Below, piece by piece: positions 18,468 through 28,814 of a DNA stretch of 64,000 nucleotides (its first letter is position 1; each line of letters starts with the position of its first letter). The notes below the pieces were generated by a model that saw only the letters and a program-made list of their open reading frames with translations, was not told the DNA's origin and made no database searches. Both the position numbers and the translations under genes were made by a program. This stretch comes from Sediminibacterium magnilacihabitans. Lineage in GTDB: Bacteria; Bacteroidota; Bacteroidia; Chitinophagales; Chitinophagaceae. The DNA lies in contig PVEQ01000009.1 of the NCBI GenBank assembly GCA_002973575.1, positions 62,001-126,000 of the forward strand, written 5' to 3'.

Positions 18468-21400
18468 TCAGATTTTTTGCGGCGTCTTATAATACCGTAG
18501 CCTGATGAGACTGGGTAATACAATCAGCAACAAAGGCAATGCTGCAATAAAGCCGCCGATCACTGCAATGGCCAATGGCTGGTGCAATTGCGCACCTGTG
18601 CCAATGCCCAGTGCAATAGGCATCAATGCTATAATGGCTCCTAATGCTGTCATCAGCTTGGGCCGCAGCCTGGTGGAAATAGAATAGATCAGTGATTCAT
18701 TCACATTATGTGTATGTTTATACGATTCTCTGAACTGCAAAAAAGTAAAGATGGCATTTTCACCTATGATACCTACGATCATTACCAAGCCTGTGTAGCT
18801 GCCTACATTCAGCGCTGTATGTGTGAAATAAAGTCCCATGTAACTACCCGATATGCCCAATACAGCAATCAGCAGAATGATGAGCGAAATCCAGAAATCC
18901 TTGAACAGGAACAGGATCACGCCGAATACCAGCAGGCTTGCTGTGATCAATATCACCAGCAACTCTTTGAATGATTGCTGTTGTTCTGCATAAGATCCGC
19001 CGTATACGATAGCGTATCCTTGTGGTAATGATAACTGGCGTCCCACTGCCTGTTGGATGTCTTTGATCACACTTCCCAGGTCGCGCCCTTCCAGCCGGGC
19101 TGTTACCACACCCATCGACTGAAGATCCTGCCTTTGTATCTCTGCTTCGCCTGTGTTCAGGGCAACAGATGCAAGTGAATGAATGGGTTTCAGTTTTCCA
19201 TTCGGCAGGAATACCGGTATTTTATGCATATCATCTACACTTAACCGCCTGCTTCCGGGATATAACAAACGGATATTGGTGAACTGCTCTTTGTCGTACA
19301 CAGTGCCCACCGTGTTTCCTTCCAGTGAAGTTTGTAACTGGTATTGCAAGCTCGCAGGTGTAATACCAAACTGCGCCAGTTGTGTGGAGTTAGGTGTAAC
19401 ATCAATAGACGGGCCCGCGATCACGATGCCATCGAATACATCGGCGGTACCGCCCACTTTTCCCACAATGCCCGCTACCTGTTTGGACAACTGCTGCAAT
19501 TTGAGCTGGTCGTTACCAAATATTTTCACTTCAACGGGTTGCACGGAGGTTATCAGGTCGCCCAGCATATCACCGATCACCTGTCCGAAATCAACACGCA
19601 GTGCAGGTTGTGTGGCTTCTATTTTTTTTCTGATATCGCTGATCACGTCTTCGGTTGACCGGTCTCTCGTTTTCTTTAACTGTATCAGGTAATCGCCGCG
19701 ATTGGGTTCGGTGATGAAGAAGCCCATCTGCGTACCGGTTCGCCTGGAATACGCTGCTACTTCGGGCTGTTTTACCAGTATTTTTTCCACTTCATGCAAT
19801 ATCCGGTCCGTTTCTTCTAACGAAGTACCGGGCGGAGAACTGTAATCCAGCACAATACTGCCTTCATCCATCTCTGGCAGGAAACCCGTTTCCAGCCTGG
19901 GAAAAATATAAAGGACAGATGCTGCCAGCATAACCACGATCACAAGACTCAGGTAAGGCCTGGTAATAAAAAAGCCCACCCATCGCTGGTTCTTCACCGA
20001 ATGTGGTTTGATCTTTCGTTGATTGGCGCTCACCTCAAAAGGATTTCGTGTAAACAGCAGGTAGATCACCGGGAGTATGAGCCAGGTAACAAAGAAAGAG
20101 CAGATCAATGTGATAATCATCGTGTCTGTCATCACTTTAAAATAAGCGCCTGCTACGCCGCTCATCAATACAAACGGAAGAAATATAACAATCGTGCTGA
20201 GCGAAGAACCCACCATTGCGGGGAGCAGGTAGTGAATAGCTTTTTGCACCAGCGGTCCGCTGGGCTCTTCCGGATGTTCTTCATGCGTCCGGTGTATTTG
20301 TTCCATTACCACAATGGCATCGTCAATGATCAAACCGATGGCTGCAGCTATGGCGCCAAGTGTCATGATGTTCAGGGTTTGACCCGTTGCATACAATACA
20401 ATCAGGGTAAGCAACAAAGTAACGGGTATGGTGAAGAGAATGACCGTACTGGCTTTCAGCGATCGCAGGAAAATGATTGCCACGAATATGGCCAGCGCCA
20501 GCCCTATCCACAAACTATCTGTTACACTTTTAATGGAGTCTTTTACAAAATCGGCCTGTATATAATAAGGTTGTATCGATACATCACGCGGAAGAATTTT
20601 TTGCAACGCTTTGAGCTTGGCATCCATTTTATCAGACAGGTCTACCAGGTTGGCATTCGGTTGTTTGATCACTGCCAATAAGATGCCGTCATGTCCGTTG
20701 GCGTTGATCTTGATATACTCTTTGGCTTCCTGTATCTGCACATCGGCAATATCTTTCAGCAACACGATCCGTTTGCCGTTGTTACTGATCACCAGGTTCG
20801 ACAATTGCTCTTTCGAACTCACAGAAGCATCGGTAACAGTGAGGTACAGCAACCGGTAATCGGACAAATAACCGTTCGACTTAATAAAATTCGTTTGGTT
20901 CAATGATGTGGCAACCATATCGGGTGTAATACCCAATGTGCTCATCTTTTGTACATTCAGTACCAGCCAGTATTCTTTCATCTTACCGCCAATGACCCTG
21001 ATCTCCGATACACCTTCTACCTGCGATAAAAAAGGTTTGATGGTGTACATGGCCAGCAGCTTCATGTCTATCGGCGACCGCGTTTTACTTTCCAGTGAAT
21101 AGCCGATAACCGGCAGGATGGAAGGGTTCATCCGCTCAACGGATATCTGTATATCCGGCGGCAGGTTATTGCGTATCTCGTTGATCTTTGATTCGATGCG
21201 TTGCTGGCTGATATCGATATTGGCCTTCCAGTCCATAAAAGCCGATATCTCACAACTACCCCTGCTGGTAGTACTCCTGATGCTTTGCAGATCGGGCACC
21301 TGTTTCACCGCATTTTCCAATTGCCGGGTAACCGTGATCATCATTTTCTTTACCGGTTGCTGGCCGGCATCTGCGATGATCTTGATCTTGGGAAAAGTAA

Positions 21401-21512
21401 TTTCAGGGAAAAGCGCAGTCTGCATTTTACTGTAAACAAACATTCCTCCCAGCAGGATGATCACCATGATCACACTGAGCGGATTCTTATAGCTGATGAA
21501 AAAACTGCGCAT
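18468..21512 (-). CDS. RND-family efflux permease (AcrB/CzcA type)
   Basis: 1014 residues with the RND layout: one N-terminal membrane helix (PLSVIMVIILLGGMFVYS), a large periplasmic loop, six helices, a second loop and five helices. Helix 4 has LIIDDAIVVMEQI with the paired Asp residues needed for proton flow. It drives export of drugs, metals or other compounds across both membranes with the adaptor (21521) and TolC protein (22465) encoded just upstream. A two-component system at 23775-25732 precedes the set on the same strand and probably controls it. Whether it is a metal exporter cannot be settled by eye. Confidence 0.9.
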   Translation of the reverse strand: MRSFFISYKNPLSVIMVIILLGGMFVYSKMQTALFPEITFPKIKIIADAGQQPVKKMMITVTRQLENAVKQVPDLQSIRSTTSRGSCEISAFMDWKANIDISQQRIESKINEIRNNLPPDIQISVERMNPSILPVIGYSLESKTRSPIDMKLLAMYTIKPFLSQVEGVSEIRVIGGKMKEYWLVLNVQKMSTLGITPDMVATSLNQTNFIKSNGYLSDYRLLYLTVTDASVSSKEQLSNLVISNNGKRIVLLKDIADVQIQEAKEYIKINANGHDGILLAVIKQPNANLVDLSDKMDAKLKALQKILPRDVSIQPYYIQADFVKDSIKSVTDSLWIGLALAIFVAIIFLRSLKASTVILFTIPVTLLLTLIVLYATGQTLNIMTLGAIAAAIGLIIDDAIVVMEQIHRTHEEHPEEPSGPLVQKAIHYLLPAMVGSSLSTIVIFLPFVLMSGVAGAYFKVMTDTMIITLICSFFVTWLILPVIYLLFTRNPFEVSANQRKIKPHSVKNQRWVGFFITRPYLSLVIVVMLAASVLYIFPRLETGFLPEMDEGSIVLDYSSPPGTSLEETDRILHEVEKILVKQPEVAAYSRRTGTQMGFFITEPNRGDYLIQLKKTRDRSTEDVISDIRKKIEATQPALRVDFGQVIGDMLGDLITSVQPVEVKIFGNDQLKLQQLSKQVAGIVGKVGGTADVFDGIVIAGPSIDVTPNSTQLAQFGITPASLQYQLQTSLEGNTVGTVYDKEQFTNIRLLYPGSRRLSVDDMHKIPVFLPNGKLKPIHSLASVALNTGEAEIQRQDLQSMGVVTARLEGRDLGSVIKDIQQAVGRQLSLPQGYAIVYGGSYAEQQQSFKELLVILITASLLVFGVILFLFKDFWISLIILLIAVLGISGSYMGLYFTHTALNVGSYTGLVMIVGIIGENAIFTFLQFRESYKHTHNVNESLIYSISTRLRPKLMTALGAIIALMPIALGIGTGAQLHQPLAIAVIGGFIAALPLLLIVLPSLIRLRYYKTPQKI

Positions 21513-21520
21513 ACAAACTG

Positions 21521-22459
21521 TTATTTAACGATGGAGACTTTTGCGGTATCGGGTAACCCGTAATTACCAGTAAGCAACACTTTATCGGCTGGTGATAAGT
21601 GCGGAGCGATGATCTCCACCCGGTCTGCATTCTCCATTCCTTTCTGCACCGGCACTTTTACCGCCGTAACACTGTCGATCATTTTCATGATCCAAAAATG
21701 ACTTTGTACCTCATCGGTCAGCACAGCAGCTTTGGGAAGCGAGGTAATATTTCCTTTCGCCGATTTCACCAGGCTCACTTTGGCTATCAGGTTTTCGGGA
21801 ATGGATTTATTGGTATTCACTTTGATCACATAACTCTGCGTTTGCGAAACTGCATCTACAGCAGGCATGGCGTTAGCAACATAACCATCCAGCACGGTGC
21901 CATCGGGCAACCGCAACTTGAGGTTCTTGTTCGCGGCCAGGTATGGTTTTAATTCATAAGGAAGGTCGAGCAGAAAAACAAAACTCCTGGTATCGGTAAT
22001 CACTGCCAGTTGTTCATTGTCCTGCACATAATCTCCTGCCTGGTAATTGAGTTGTGTGATATAACCGCTGCCGGGCGATTTGATGTGCATGTTACCGGTA
22101 AAATGCAAAGTGCTGTCGAGTATCCTGATCGTATTGCCCAGGGTTTGCGATTCTTTTGTTTTGAGTACAAAAAGCTCCTGTCCTTTTTCAACATAACTGC
22201 CCAGGCGTGCATTCACTGTTTGCAAATAACCGTTGGTATTCGCTTTGATATAGGTTTTGAGTTGAAAAGCCGATACGGCATTTACTTCCACCGTTTCCTC
22301 CATCGTGCCAACGGTAACGCTTGTAACAGTAGCCGGTGTACCTTCTGCTACCGCAGGGGCTTCAGCCGGTGCATCTTTTTTATCCTCTTTACCCTGCTGG
22401 GCATGGCAGCCTGCCGTTAAGGCAACGATCAACATCAAATGAACAATTCTATGACGCAT
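21521..22459 (-). CDS. RND efflux periplasmic adaptor lipoprotein
   Basis: 312 residues with a lipoprotein signal (IVALTAGC, Cys at 18). A biotinyl-lipoyl-like half motif (GYLQTVNARLGSYVEKGQELFVL) and its mate (SGYITQLNYQAGDYVQDNEQLAVI) flank a very short hairpin, followed by beta-barrel and membrane-proximal parts. It bridges the permease (18468, 8-base gap) and the outer-membrane TolC protein (22465, 5-base gap). The compact hairpin is shorter than in AcrA-type adaptors. Confidence 0.87.
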   Translation of the reverse strand: MRHRIVHLMLIVALTAGCHAQQGKEDKKDAPAEAPAVAEGTPATVTSVTVGTMEETVEVNAVSAFQLKTYIKANTNGYLQTVNARLGSYVEKGQELFVLKTKESQTLGNTIRILDSTLHFTGNMHIKSPGSGYITQLNYQAGDYVQDNEQLAVITDTRSFVFLLDLPYELKPYLAANKNLKLRLPDGTVLDGYVANAMPAVDAVSQTQSYVIKVNTNKSIPENLIAKVSLVKSAKGNITSLPKAAVLTDEVQSHFWIMKMIDSVTAVKVPVQKGMENADRVEIIAPHLSPADKVLLTGNYGLPDTAKVSIVK

Positions 22460-22464
22460 CTTGA

Positions 22465-23718
22465 TTAGGTTTTTCTGTTCCAGTAATTGATCTGGTTAAT
22501 CAATTGAAGTTTATAGATCATATTCTGGGTGCTGCTGTTCCTGGCTGCGAGGTAATTGCCAATGGCAATGATATAATCCGACATTCGCACATCGCCGGTT
22601 TCCAGTAATTTCCTGTTGGCTTCTATCAGCGCCTGGGTATACCTGATCTGGGTACTGGTTTGATTGATGAGCTCCTGCGCCGACCGCAGCTGTTGCAGCA
22701 ATTGCAGTAACTGCTGATCGAATTGCGTTTTATAAAACTGCTGGTATTGCTGCCTGGTTTGTTGCGCAATAGCGATCTTATCATGCTGCATTTTTTTCTG
22801 CTTGCCATCGTAAATGGGAACAGAAAGGTTAATGCCAAAACTGGTTCCGAAATTCTTATACGGGTTCACTGCAAAAGTACTGGAATGACCGGCATCGGCA
22901 TACAAACTCAATTTAGGTTTGTACGAAAAATCGATCTGTGCATCGCTGTTCTTCAGCTTCAGGCTATCCAATCTGAATTGCTGATAAAAGACCGTCTGTT
23001 CAATTTCCGGAGGAGGCGCCAGGCTGATGTTCGGCGCTGGGACAGCAACAAAACCGGTATCCTGTAAGCCACTCAGGTAATTCAATGATGCAAACTCATT
23101 CTGGAACTGCACCTTGAGTTGATTGAGCTGCAGTTGTTGTTGCTGCATGGTCACCAGGAAACTGAGGTAATCGGTCTGCCTGTAAATATTTCGTTCAGTG
23201 AGTTTTTTCAAGATGGCCTCTTCACTACCCAATAACTCCAATACTTCTTTATTGAAGCTGTATTGCAGGTAAATACCGTAAGCCACAATATACTGGCTGG
23301 TAATCGCTTTCCTGATATCCTGCTCTGTCACTTTTCCGGATATGGCGAGTGATTCTTTTGCCAATCGAATGGCCTCGTATTGGTTTTGCAGGTTCTCTTT
23401 ACCCACCAATCTTTTATTGACCGTGATCAATTGGCTGAATGTGCCCCCATTGGTAATGGCATTATCATATCCCCACCCATTAATAGAAGGAGCATAAGAA
23501 TTGTTGCTGATACCCATTACCTGTGGCTTGTACCCGGCATTGATGCGCATACTGTCGATAGCAGTACTGCGCGACTGGTTCCTGAGATCATTCAACAACG
23601 GACTCTTTTGGATGCCCGACCCAATATAATAATCCAGGTCTTTCGACTGAGCAGAAAGATTACGATAACCAGCTATCAGCATGATTACCAAAAGGCCTTG
23701 TATGATCTTCTCCCGCAT
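22465..23718 (-). CDS. TolC-family outer-membrane efflux protein
   Basis: 417 residues with a signal peptide (GLLVIMLIAGYRNLSAQS) and two long helical repeats with heptads and many Gln/Leu residues, as in outer-membrane efflux channels (for example AIAQQTRQQYQQFYKTQFDQ). It provides the exit duct for the RND pump encoded downstream. It follows the sensor kinase gene by 56 bases, consistent with a regulator-kinase-TolC-adaptor-permease transcript. Confidence 0.88.
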   Translation of the reverse strand: MREKIIQGLLVIMLIAGYRNLSAQSKDLDYYIGSGIQKSPLLNDLRNQSRSTAIDSMRINAGYKPQVMGISNNSYAPSINGWGYDNAITNGGTFSQLITVNKRLVGKENLQNQYEAIRLAKESLAISGKVTEQDIRKAITSQYIVAYGIYLQYSFNKEVLELLGSEEAILKKLTERNIYRQTDYLSFLVTMQQQQLQLNQLKVQFQNEFASLNYLSGLQDTGFVAVPAPNISLAPPPEIEQTVFYQQFRLDSLKLKNSDAQIDFSYKPKLSLYADAGHSSTFAVNPYKNFGTSFGINLSVPIYDGKQKKMQHDKIAIAQQTRQQYQQFYKTQFDQQLLQLLQQLRSAQELINQTSTQIRYTQALIEANRKLLETGDVRMSDYIIAIGNYLAARNSSTQNMIYKLQLINQINYWNRKT

Positions 23719-23774
23719 TGCCTAATTTATTTAAAATTTATCCCATTTTACTGCAAATCTCACAGCCAATTCTG

Positions 23775-25058
23775 TCAAAAATCTGAAGGCCTGTCTGAGT
23801 TGCTGAAAAAAATGGTAAATACATGTTGTTGATGGGTGTACTGATAAGTGATCCGGTGATGCGCAAGCTCACACACCTGTTTAATAATCGAAAGGCCCAA
23901 CCCATTGCCATCCGGCCCTGTTCCGGATTGACGGAAAAAACGGTTGAACAATTTTGAAGTATCCAGTGCAGGTAATGAAGAAGTATTGGCAATGGAAAAT
24001 CCCTCATGGTTCAATATAATGGCAATATGTCCGCCGGCTATATTATAACGTATGCTGTTGTTCAACAGGTTGCTGATCACAATATCTGCCAGGTGTTCGT
24101 GAAACACCGTAGCAACCGGAACAATGCTTAGTGACACTTTCAGGTTCTGCCCCGTGATCAGTTCCTGCCATTCGTTCAGTTTCTGCTGTAACAGTTCATC
24201 CCACCGCACTTCCTGGTTCAGTTCAAAACGGCCATGTTCAATCTTTGCCAGCAGCAGCAATGACTGGTTCAGCTTCGCCAGCTTACCCACCGATTGCTCG
24301 ATACTGGCAATGGATGCAGCATGCCGGTGCAACAACTGTTCATCCTGCATCAGGGCATCTGTATGCGTAGCAATAACGGCCAAAGGTGTTTGCATTTCGT
24401 GAGCGGCATTGCCTGTAAATTCTTTCAACACCTGGTATTCATGCTGCGCTCTTTCCGTCATATTACTTACGCTGGTATTCAGCAATGTAAATTCTTCAAC
24501 GCCTGTTCCGGGAAGACGCAATGCTTTGTCCTGCGTAAGCTGGTATTCTTTGATGGTGTCGATCGTATGATAAAAAGGTTGCCATAATTTTTTGAGGAGG
24601 GTTCGATTGATGAGATTACCTGCCAATAGTATGAGGGCGATCATCACAATGGCGATCAATATGATCAGCTTGATCATATCATCGGTACCCTCCTGCGATT
24701 TATAAATGGATATCTCATACGGTTCATCGTGTACCTGTAGCGTGAACTGTATTTTCCTCAACCACTCTTTTCCATGTTCGTGCGGATTGATCCCTTTTTC
24801 CGTTGTAAATACCATCCGTTCCAATGGATGTGCTGTTCTGCGCACAACCGACCACTGGTCTTTTGTGTTAAGCATTTCCGGCAGCTCATGGTGCTCATTC
24901 AGGTATTGGAGAATTTCTGCTCTTTCAGTCCTCAGCACGTCATCGAGTTGCCTGATCATCACATAGCGCAACGTTAAATAGAACGCAAAGCTGCCTGCCA
25001 TGAAAATGATCACAGAAGTGGTGATGGCGATCCGGTTATACTTTGTAAACAGTTTCAT
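23775..25058 (-). CDS. Sensor histidine kinase of the efflux cluster
   Basis: 427 residues with two membrane helices (about residues 10-30 and 128-150) around a periplasmic sensor of about 100 residues. The HisKA box FTGNAAHEMQTPLAV holds the phospho-His, and HATPase_c shows NLLNNSIRYN and GPDGNGLGLSIIKQ. Its ATG overlaps the stop of the response regulator gene by 4 bases (ATGA), so the two are translationally coupled. It probably senses an envelope stress or toxic compound handled by the RND system. Confidence 0.9.
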   Translation of the reverse strand: MKLFTKYNRIAITTSVIIFMAGSFAFYLTLRYVMIRQLDDVLRTERAEILQYLNEHHELPEMLNTKDQWSVVRRTAHPLERMVFTTEKGINPHEHGKEWLRKIQFTLQVHDEPYEISIYKSQEGTDDMIKLIILIAIVMIALILLAGNLINRTLLKKLWQPFYHTIDTIKEYQLTQDKALRLPGTGVEEFTLLNTSVSNMTERAQHEYQVLKEFTGNAAHEMQTPLAVIATHTDALMQDEQLLHRHAASIASIEQSVGKLAKLNQSLLLLAKIEHGRFELNQEVRWDELLQQKLNEWQELITGQNLKVSLSIVPVATVFHEHLADIVISNLLNNSIRYNIAGGHIAIILNHEGFSIANTSSLPALDTSKLFNRFFRQSGTGPDGNGLGLSIIKQVCELAHHRITYQYTHQQHVFTIFFSNSDRPSDF

Positions 25059-25732
25059 TGCACCGAAAATTTATAGCCCATCCCGTAAACGCTCCGTATA
25101 TAATCGCCAGTGCCTGCCTGTATCATTTTCCTGCGCAGGTTTTTGATATGTGTGTAGATGAAATCGTGGTTATCGGCTATGTCCATATCATCGCCCCACA
25201 AATGTTCAGCGATAGCGTTTTTCGAAAGTATCCGGTTCTTATTGATCACAAAATAGAGCAGCAGTTCGTATTCTTTTCTCGTAAGTATCAATGGGTCATT
25301 GTTAACAGTAACCGTTTTCCCTTTTATATCTATGCAGATCTCTTGAAACTGCATCTGGTTATTACCCTGCTGGTTTTTTCGCCTGATGATGGCAGCAATG
25401 CGCACACTCAATTCCGGCAAATGAAAGGGCTTGGTGAGGTAATCATCGGCGCCCAGTTGTATGCCCGTGATCTTATCATCCAATTCATTCCTGGCCGAGA
25501 TAATGATCACTCCGTCTGCGCTCTTGTTGGCTTTCAGCTGTTCCAGCAACTGCAAGCCGTTGCCTCCGGGCAGCATAATATCCAATACTATACAATCATA
25601 GTTATGCCGCTCTATTTTTTCAAGCGCATCGGCATACCGTGTCACCGACTCACAGAGGTATTGTTGCTGTGTAAGGTAATCCACCATGCTCTTGTTCAGA
25701 GAGGGCTCGTCTTCTATGATCAGTATTTTCAA
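25055..25732 (-). CDS. OmpR-family response regulator
   Basis: A receiver (LKILIIEDEPSLNKSMVDYL, phospho-site CIVLDIMLPGGNGL, KPFHLPEL) and a C-terminal winged helix (ILTRKEYELLLYFVINKN, IYTHIKNLRRKM). The TTG at 25732 is chosen because it gives the standard receiver start and 226 residues. An ATG at 25774 would add 14 residues (MLSIGYLLCSNELV) not expected in the family. It is first in the minus-strand run with the kinase, TolC, adaptor and permease genes. Confidence 0.88.
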   Translation of the reverse strand: MKILIIEDEPSLNKSMVDYLTQQQYLCESVTRYADALEKIERHNYDCIVLDIMLPGGNGLQLLEQLKANKSADGVIIISARNELDDKITGIQLGADDYLTKPFHLPELSVRIAAIIRRKNQQGNNQMQFQEICIDIKGKTVTVNNDPLILTRKEYELLLYFVINKNRILSKNAIAEHLWGDDMDIADNHDFIYTHIKNLRRKMIQAGTGDYIRSVYGMGYKFSVQ

Positions 25733-25789
25733 AACCAGTTCGTTTGAACAAAGTAAATACCCGATACTGAGCAAAAACTGAAGAAACGG

Positions 25790-26719
25790 CTACAGGAAAT
25801 CATCTGCTGCCCGGTACGCTTTCACAAGCGCCAGTTCCCCTTCTTTTCCCGGCAGCGCATTTCCATGCTCCATGCCCAGCACCCCCTTGTATCCTTTGTT
25901 ATAGATATGCTTGAAGATATTGTGGTAATTCATTTCTCCTGTGCCGGGCTCTTTCCGTCCGGGATTATCGCCAATCTGGAAATAACCGATCTCATCCCAT
26001 ACTTTATTGATATTGCTGATGATATTCCCTTCATTCCGTTGCATGTGGTACATATCGAAAAGTATCTTACAGGCCGGGCTGTTGACGGCTTTACAAATCG
26101 CATAGGTCTGGTCTGTATGCCGTAAAAAAAGATCAGGCGTATCGCTCAGGGGTTCCAGTACCATTACCAGTCCATGCGGTTCCAGTACTTCTGCTCCCCT
26201 GCGCAGTGTTTCTATTACATTGGCCGTTTGAATGCCTTCCGGCAGGTTGCGATCGTAATTGCCCGGCACCACGGTGATCCATTTAGCACGGCAGCGTTTA
26301 GCCACATCTATTGAAGTTTTGCAGTATTCAATGAACTTATCACGCCATTCTTTTTTTCCGCTGCACATGGAAGTTTGCAAGGGCCAGTTGTCGAACACAT
26401 TCACGAATACGCCCATGGTCATGCCCAGCTTCTCGAGTGTGTCGCCGATCTTTTGCTGCATCTCGGGACTGCGGTTCATCATACCATTGTCTTCAATGGC
26501 CCGGAAACCCAGGTTGTACGCGAATTTGATCTGGTCGATAAAATCGTTACCGGCATGGTTACGGAACATGCCGTCGTGGATACCATAATTACAATGGAAG
26601 GGGTTTTCTTCCAACGGCTGGTTGGTATTGTTTTTTTTCTCGGAGGCAAACATTTCACTGGTAGTGAGCAAAGCGCCGCTTGCCAGCAAACCCTGTTGCA
26701 TAAATTTTCTGCGAAGCAT
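25790..26719 (-). CDS. Tat-exported sugar isomerase/epimerase-like TIM-barrel protein
   Basis: 309 residues. The start MLRRKFMQQGLLASGALL resembles a twin-arginine export signal. The body is a xylose-isomerase-like TIM barrel of the hydroxypyruvate isomerase group: KWITVVPGNYDRNLP, LVMVLEPLSD, KILFDMYHMQRNEG and YFQIGDNPGRKEPGTGEMNY supply the Glu, Asp, His and Glu metal ligands. It may act on a keto sugar in the periplasm. An open frame continues upstream to 27295 but overlaps apbE on the other strand and lacks family character, so the ATG at 26719 is used. Confidence 0.82.
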   Translation of the reverse strand: MLRRKFMQQGLLASGALLTTSEMFASEKKNNTNQPLEENPFHCNYGIHDGMFRNHAGNDFIDQIKFAYNLGFRAIEDNGMMNRSPEMQQKIGDTLEKLGMTMGVFVNVFDNWPLQTSMCSGKKEWRDKFIEYCKTSIDVAKRCRAKWITVVPGNYDRNLPEGIQTANVIETLRRGAEVLEPHGLVMVLEPLSDTPDLFLRHTDQTYAICKAVNSPACKILFDMYHMQRNEGNIISNINKVWDEIGYFQIGDNPGRKEPGTGEMNYHNIFKHIYNKGYKGVLGMEHGNALPGKEGELALVKAYRAADDFL

Positions 26720-26794
26720 GGGATGGATATTTGTTGCTAAATTTACCGGAAACTTTATAATTACAAAACTTCCGGTTGTTTTTATCAAAGCTAT

Positions 26795-27739
26795 ATGTTT
26801 CAAAAGTTTTCTTATACACAACCTAAAATGGGTTCTCCTTTCCGGATTGTTTTTTTTGCAGATGATGAACAAAAGACCCATGAGCTGGCGGATTCCTGCT
26901 TTGAGCTGGTAGACAAATACAACATGATCTTCAGTGATTACGATGACAATAGTGAGTTGAGTAAACTCTGCGCTCATGCCGGCAATGGCTGGCAGCCGGT
27001 TTCCCCGCCCATGATGGATTTGCTGCTCAAAGCTTCCAAAGCATGGGAGCAAAGCAAGAAGACCTACGATATCACGGCCGGACCGCTCACCAAATGCTGG
27101 CGGCAGGCAAGAAAAGATAAAAAACTTCCCAACGACACACTTATCCGGGAGAAATGGTTGCTTACCGGGTTCGATAAAGTGCAGATCGACACAACCAAAC
27201 AGGCTATCAACCTCACCCTCAAAGGCATGGAGCTCGATTTCGGAGGTATTGCCAAAGGGTATATTGCCAGGGAAGTGCTGCAATTGTTGACGCAATCAGG
27301 TATCCGGCAGGCATTGGTAGATGCGGGCGGCGATATGGTTATGAGTGATGCGCCACCCGGTAAAAATGGATGGATCGTGGGTATTACCATTCCGGAGCAT
27401 ACGGCATTGCTGATGCCGAAAAAATTATCGCTCCGTCATGCAGCCGTAACTACTTCGGGCGATGCTTATCAATACATCGTTCACAACGGAAAAAAATATT
27501 CACATATCATCGATCCCCGCACCGGCTATGCCATTACCGAACAAAAGAATGTGACCGTGGTGGCAACCGATGCGTCTCAGGCCGACTGGCTGGCCACCGC
27601 CTGTAGCATATTGCCGGTACCTGAAGCAAGAGCGCTGGCAACGAGCCTGGAAGCTTCTTTTCTCATCACTGAATTGAAAGAAGGAAAAATCATTACCCAT
27701 ATTGCCGGCCGTTTCCCTGATTTTTGGCACCATAGCTAA
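26795..27739 (+). CDS. apbE: FAD:protein FMN transferase (ApbE)
   Basis: 314 residues. ApbE moves FMN from FAD onto a Thr/Ser of target flavoproteins. Motifs seen are MGSPFRIVFF, YNMIFSDYDDNSELSKL, a central GGIAKGYIAREVLQLL, ALVDAGGDMVM and, near the end, YSHIIDPRTGYAI. No signal peptide or lipobox is evident, unlike many ApbE proteins. No obvious flavinylation target is adjacent. It is divergent from the isomerase-like gene. Confidence 0.92.
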   Translation: MFQKFSYTQPKMGSPFRIVFFADDEQKTHELADSCFELVDKYNMIFSDYDDNSELSKLCAHAGNGWQPVSPPMMDLLLKASKAWEQSKKTYDITAGPLTKCWRQARKDKKLPNDTLIREKWLLTGFDKVQIDTTKQAINLTLKGMELDFGGIAKGYIAREVLQLLTQSGIRQALVDAGGDMVMSDAPPGKNGWIVGITIPEHTALLMPKKLSLRHAAVTTSGDAYQYIVHNGKKYSHIIDPRTGYAITEQKNVTVVATDASQADWLATACSILPVPEARALATSLEASFLITELKEGKIITHIAGRFPDFWHHS

Positions 27740-27806
27740 CAATTGTTCGTGAAATAATTGACTATCTTGAACGGCCTTAAAAAACGATTTTGCGAACCAT
27801 ATCATC

Positions 27807-28790
27807 ATGAATTCAGGAAAAGACAGAACCAAGCAAACAAAATTCCTGGTATTGGGCATACTTTCTTATTTGCCCGCCAGCACACAAAACAATATCGTTG
27901 CATTCAAACCTTATGAACAGCCTGTTCCGGGTTCTTTACTTAAGTTTAAAATGGTGCCAATACCCCAGGGTGAATTTTCACTGGGTAGTCCGGCTACCGA
28001 AGCGCACCGGCATAGCGATGAAGGTCCGCAGCATACAATAGGTGTTTCTGCTTTCTGGATCGGCGTGTACGAAGTAACCCGTGATGAGTTCGATGTGTTC
28101 CTCAAAGACGAGACCACCAGTCAGAATTCAGATGTGGACGCTGTTACCAGGCCCAGTCCGCAGTACATCGATTTCAGCCTGGGCATGGGCAAGGAAGGTG
28201 GCTTTCCGGCCAACAGTATGTCGCAATACTGTGCACTCATGTATTGCAAGTGGTTGTACCAGAAAACCGGCATCTTCTATCGGCTGCCTTCCGAAGCCGA
28301 ATGGGAATACGCTTGCCGTGCGGGCAGCAATACCGCTTATTATTATGGTAATGATGCAGGCAAGATGAAAGATTATGCCTGGTTCAAAGAGAACAGTGAT
28401 GATAAATTTCATAAAGTGGGACAAAAACTGCCCAATGCCTGGGGTATCTATGATATGCTGGGCAATGTGATGGAATGGACCCTCGATCATTACGAAGGGG
28501 ATTACTATCAACATATCAACAACCAGGAAAAAGATCCCCTTGAAAAGCCGAACGAATCGGTGTATCCGAAATCTTTGAAAGGCGGGGGTTATGACACAGA
28601 AGCGGATGCATTACGCAGCGCTACGCGTTTCAAATCAGATCCGTCGTGGAACCGCCGCGATCCGCAGATACCCAAAAGTAAATGGTGGCTCACCGATGCG
28701 GCCGCAGTGGGTTTCCGTATTGTGCGGCCATTGCAGCAACCCACACCTGAACAAGCAGCAACCTTTTTTAAAACTTATCTTTCACAATAA
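27807..28790 (+). CDS. SUMF1/formylglycine-generating-enzyme-like protein
   Basis: 327 residues of the SUMF1 fold: FKMVPIPQGEFSLGSPATE, FWIGVYEVTRDEFDVFL, RLPSEAEWEYACRAG, YDMLGNVMEWTLD and a late GFRIVRP. True formylglycine-generating enzymes have a cysteine-containing GFRCA-type end with two catalytic Cys; here it is AVGFRIVRP, so sulfatase activation is unlikely and a binding role is more probable. The N-terminus may be a weak export signal. It precedes the oxidoreductase gene by 24 bases and is probably co-transcribed. Confidence 0.85.
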   Translation: MNSGKDRTKQTKFLVLGILSYLPASTQNNIVAFKPYEQPVPGSLLKFKMVPIPQGEFSLGSPATEAHRHSDEGPQHTIGVSAFWIGVYEVTRDEFDVFLKDETTSQNSDVDAVTRPSPQYIDFSLGMGKEGGFPANSMSQYCALMYCKWLYQKTGIFYRLPSEAEWEYACRAGSNTAYYYGNDAGKMKDYAWFKENSDDKFHKVGQKLPNAWGIYDMLGNVMEWTLDHYEGDYYQHINNQEKDPLEKPNESVYPKSLKGGGYDTEADALRSATRFKSDPSWNRRDPQIPKSKWWLTDAAAVGFRIVRPLQQPTPEQAATFFKTYLSQ

Positions 28791-28814
28791 CCATCATCCT
28801 TTAAAAATTGCTAT

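Noticed and set aside
26720..27295. Long upstream extension of the isomerase-like gene
   Set aside because: Overlaps apbE on the other strand and lacks family sequence; a Tat-like signal starts at 26719.
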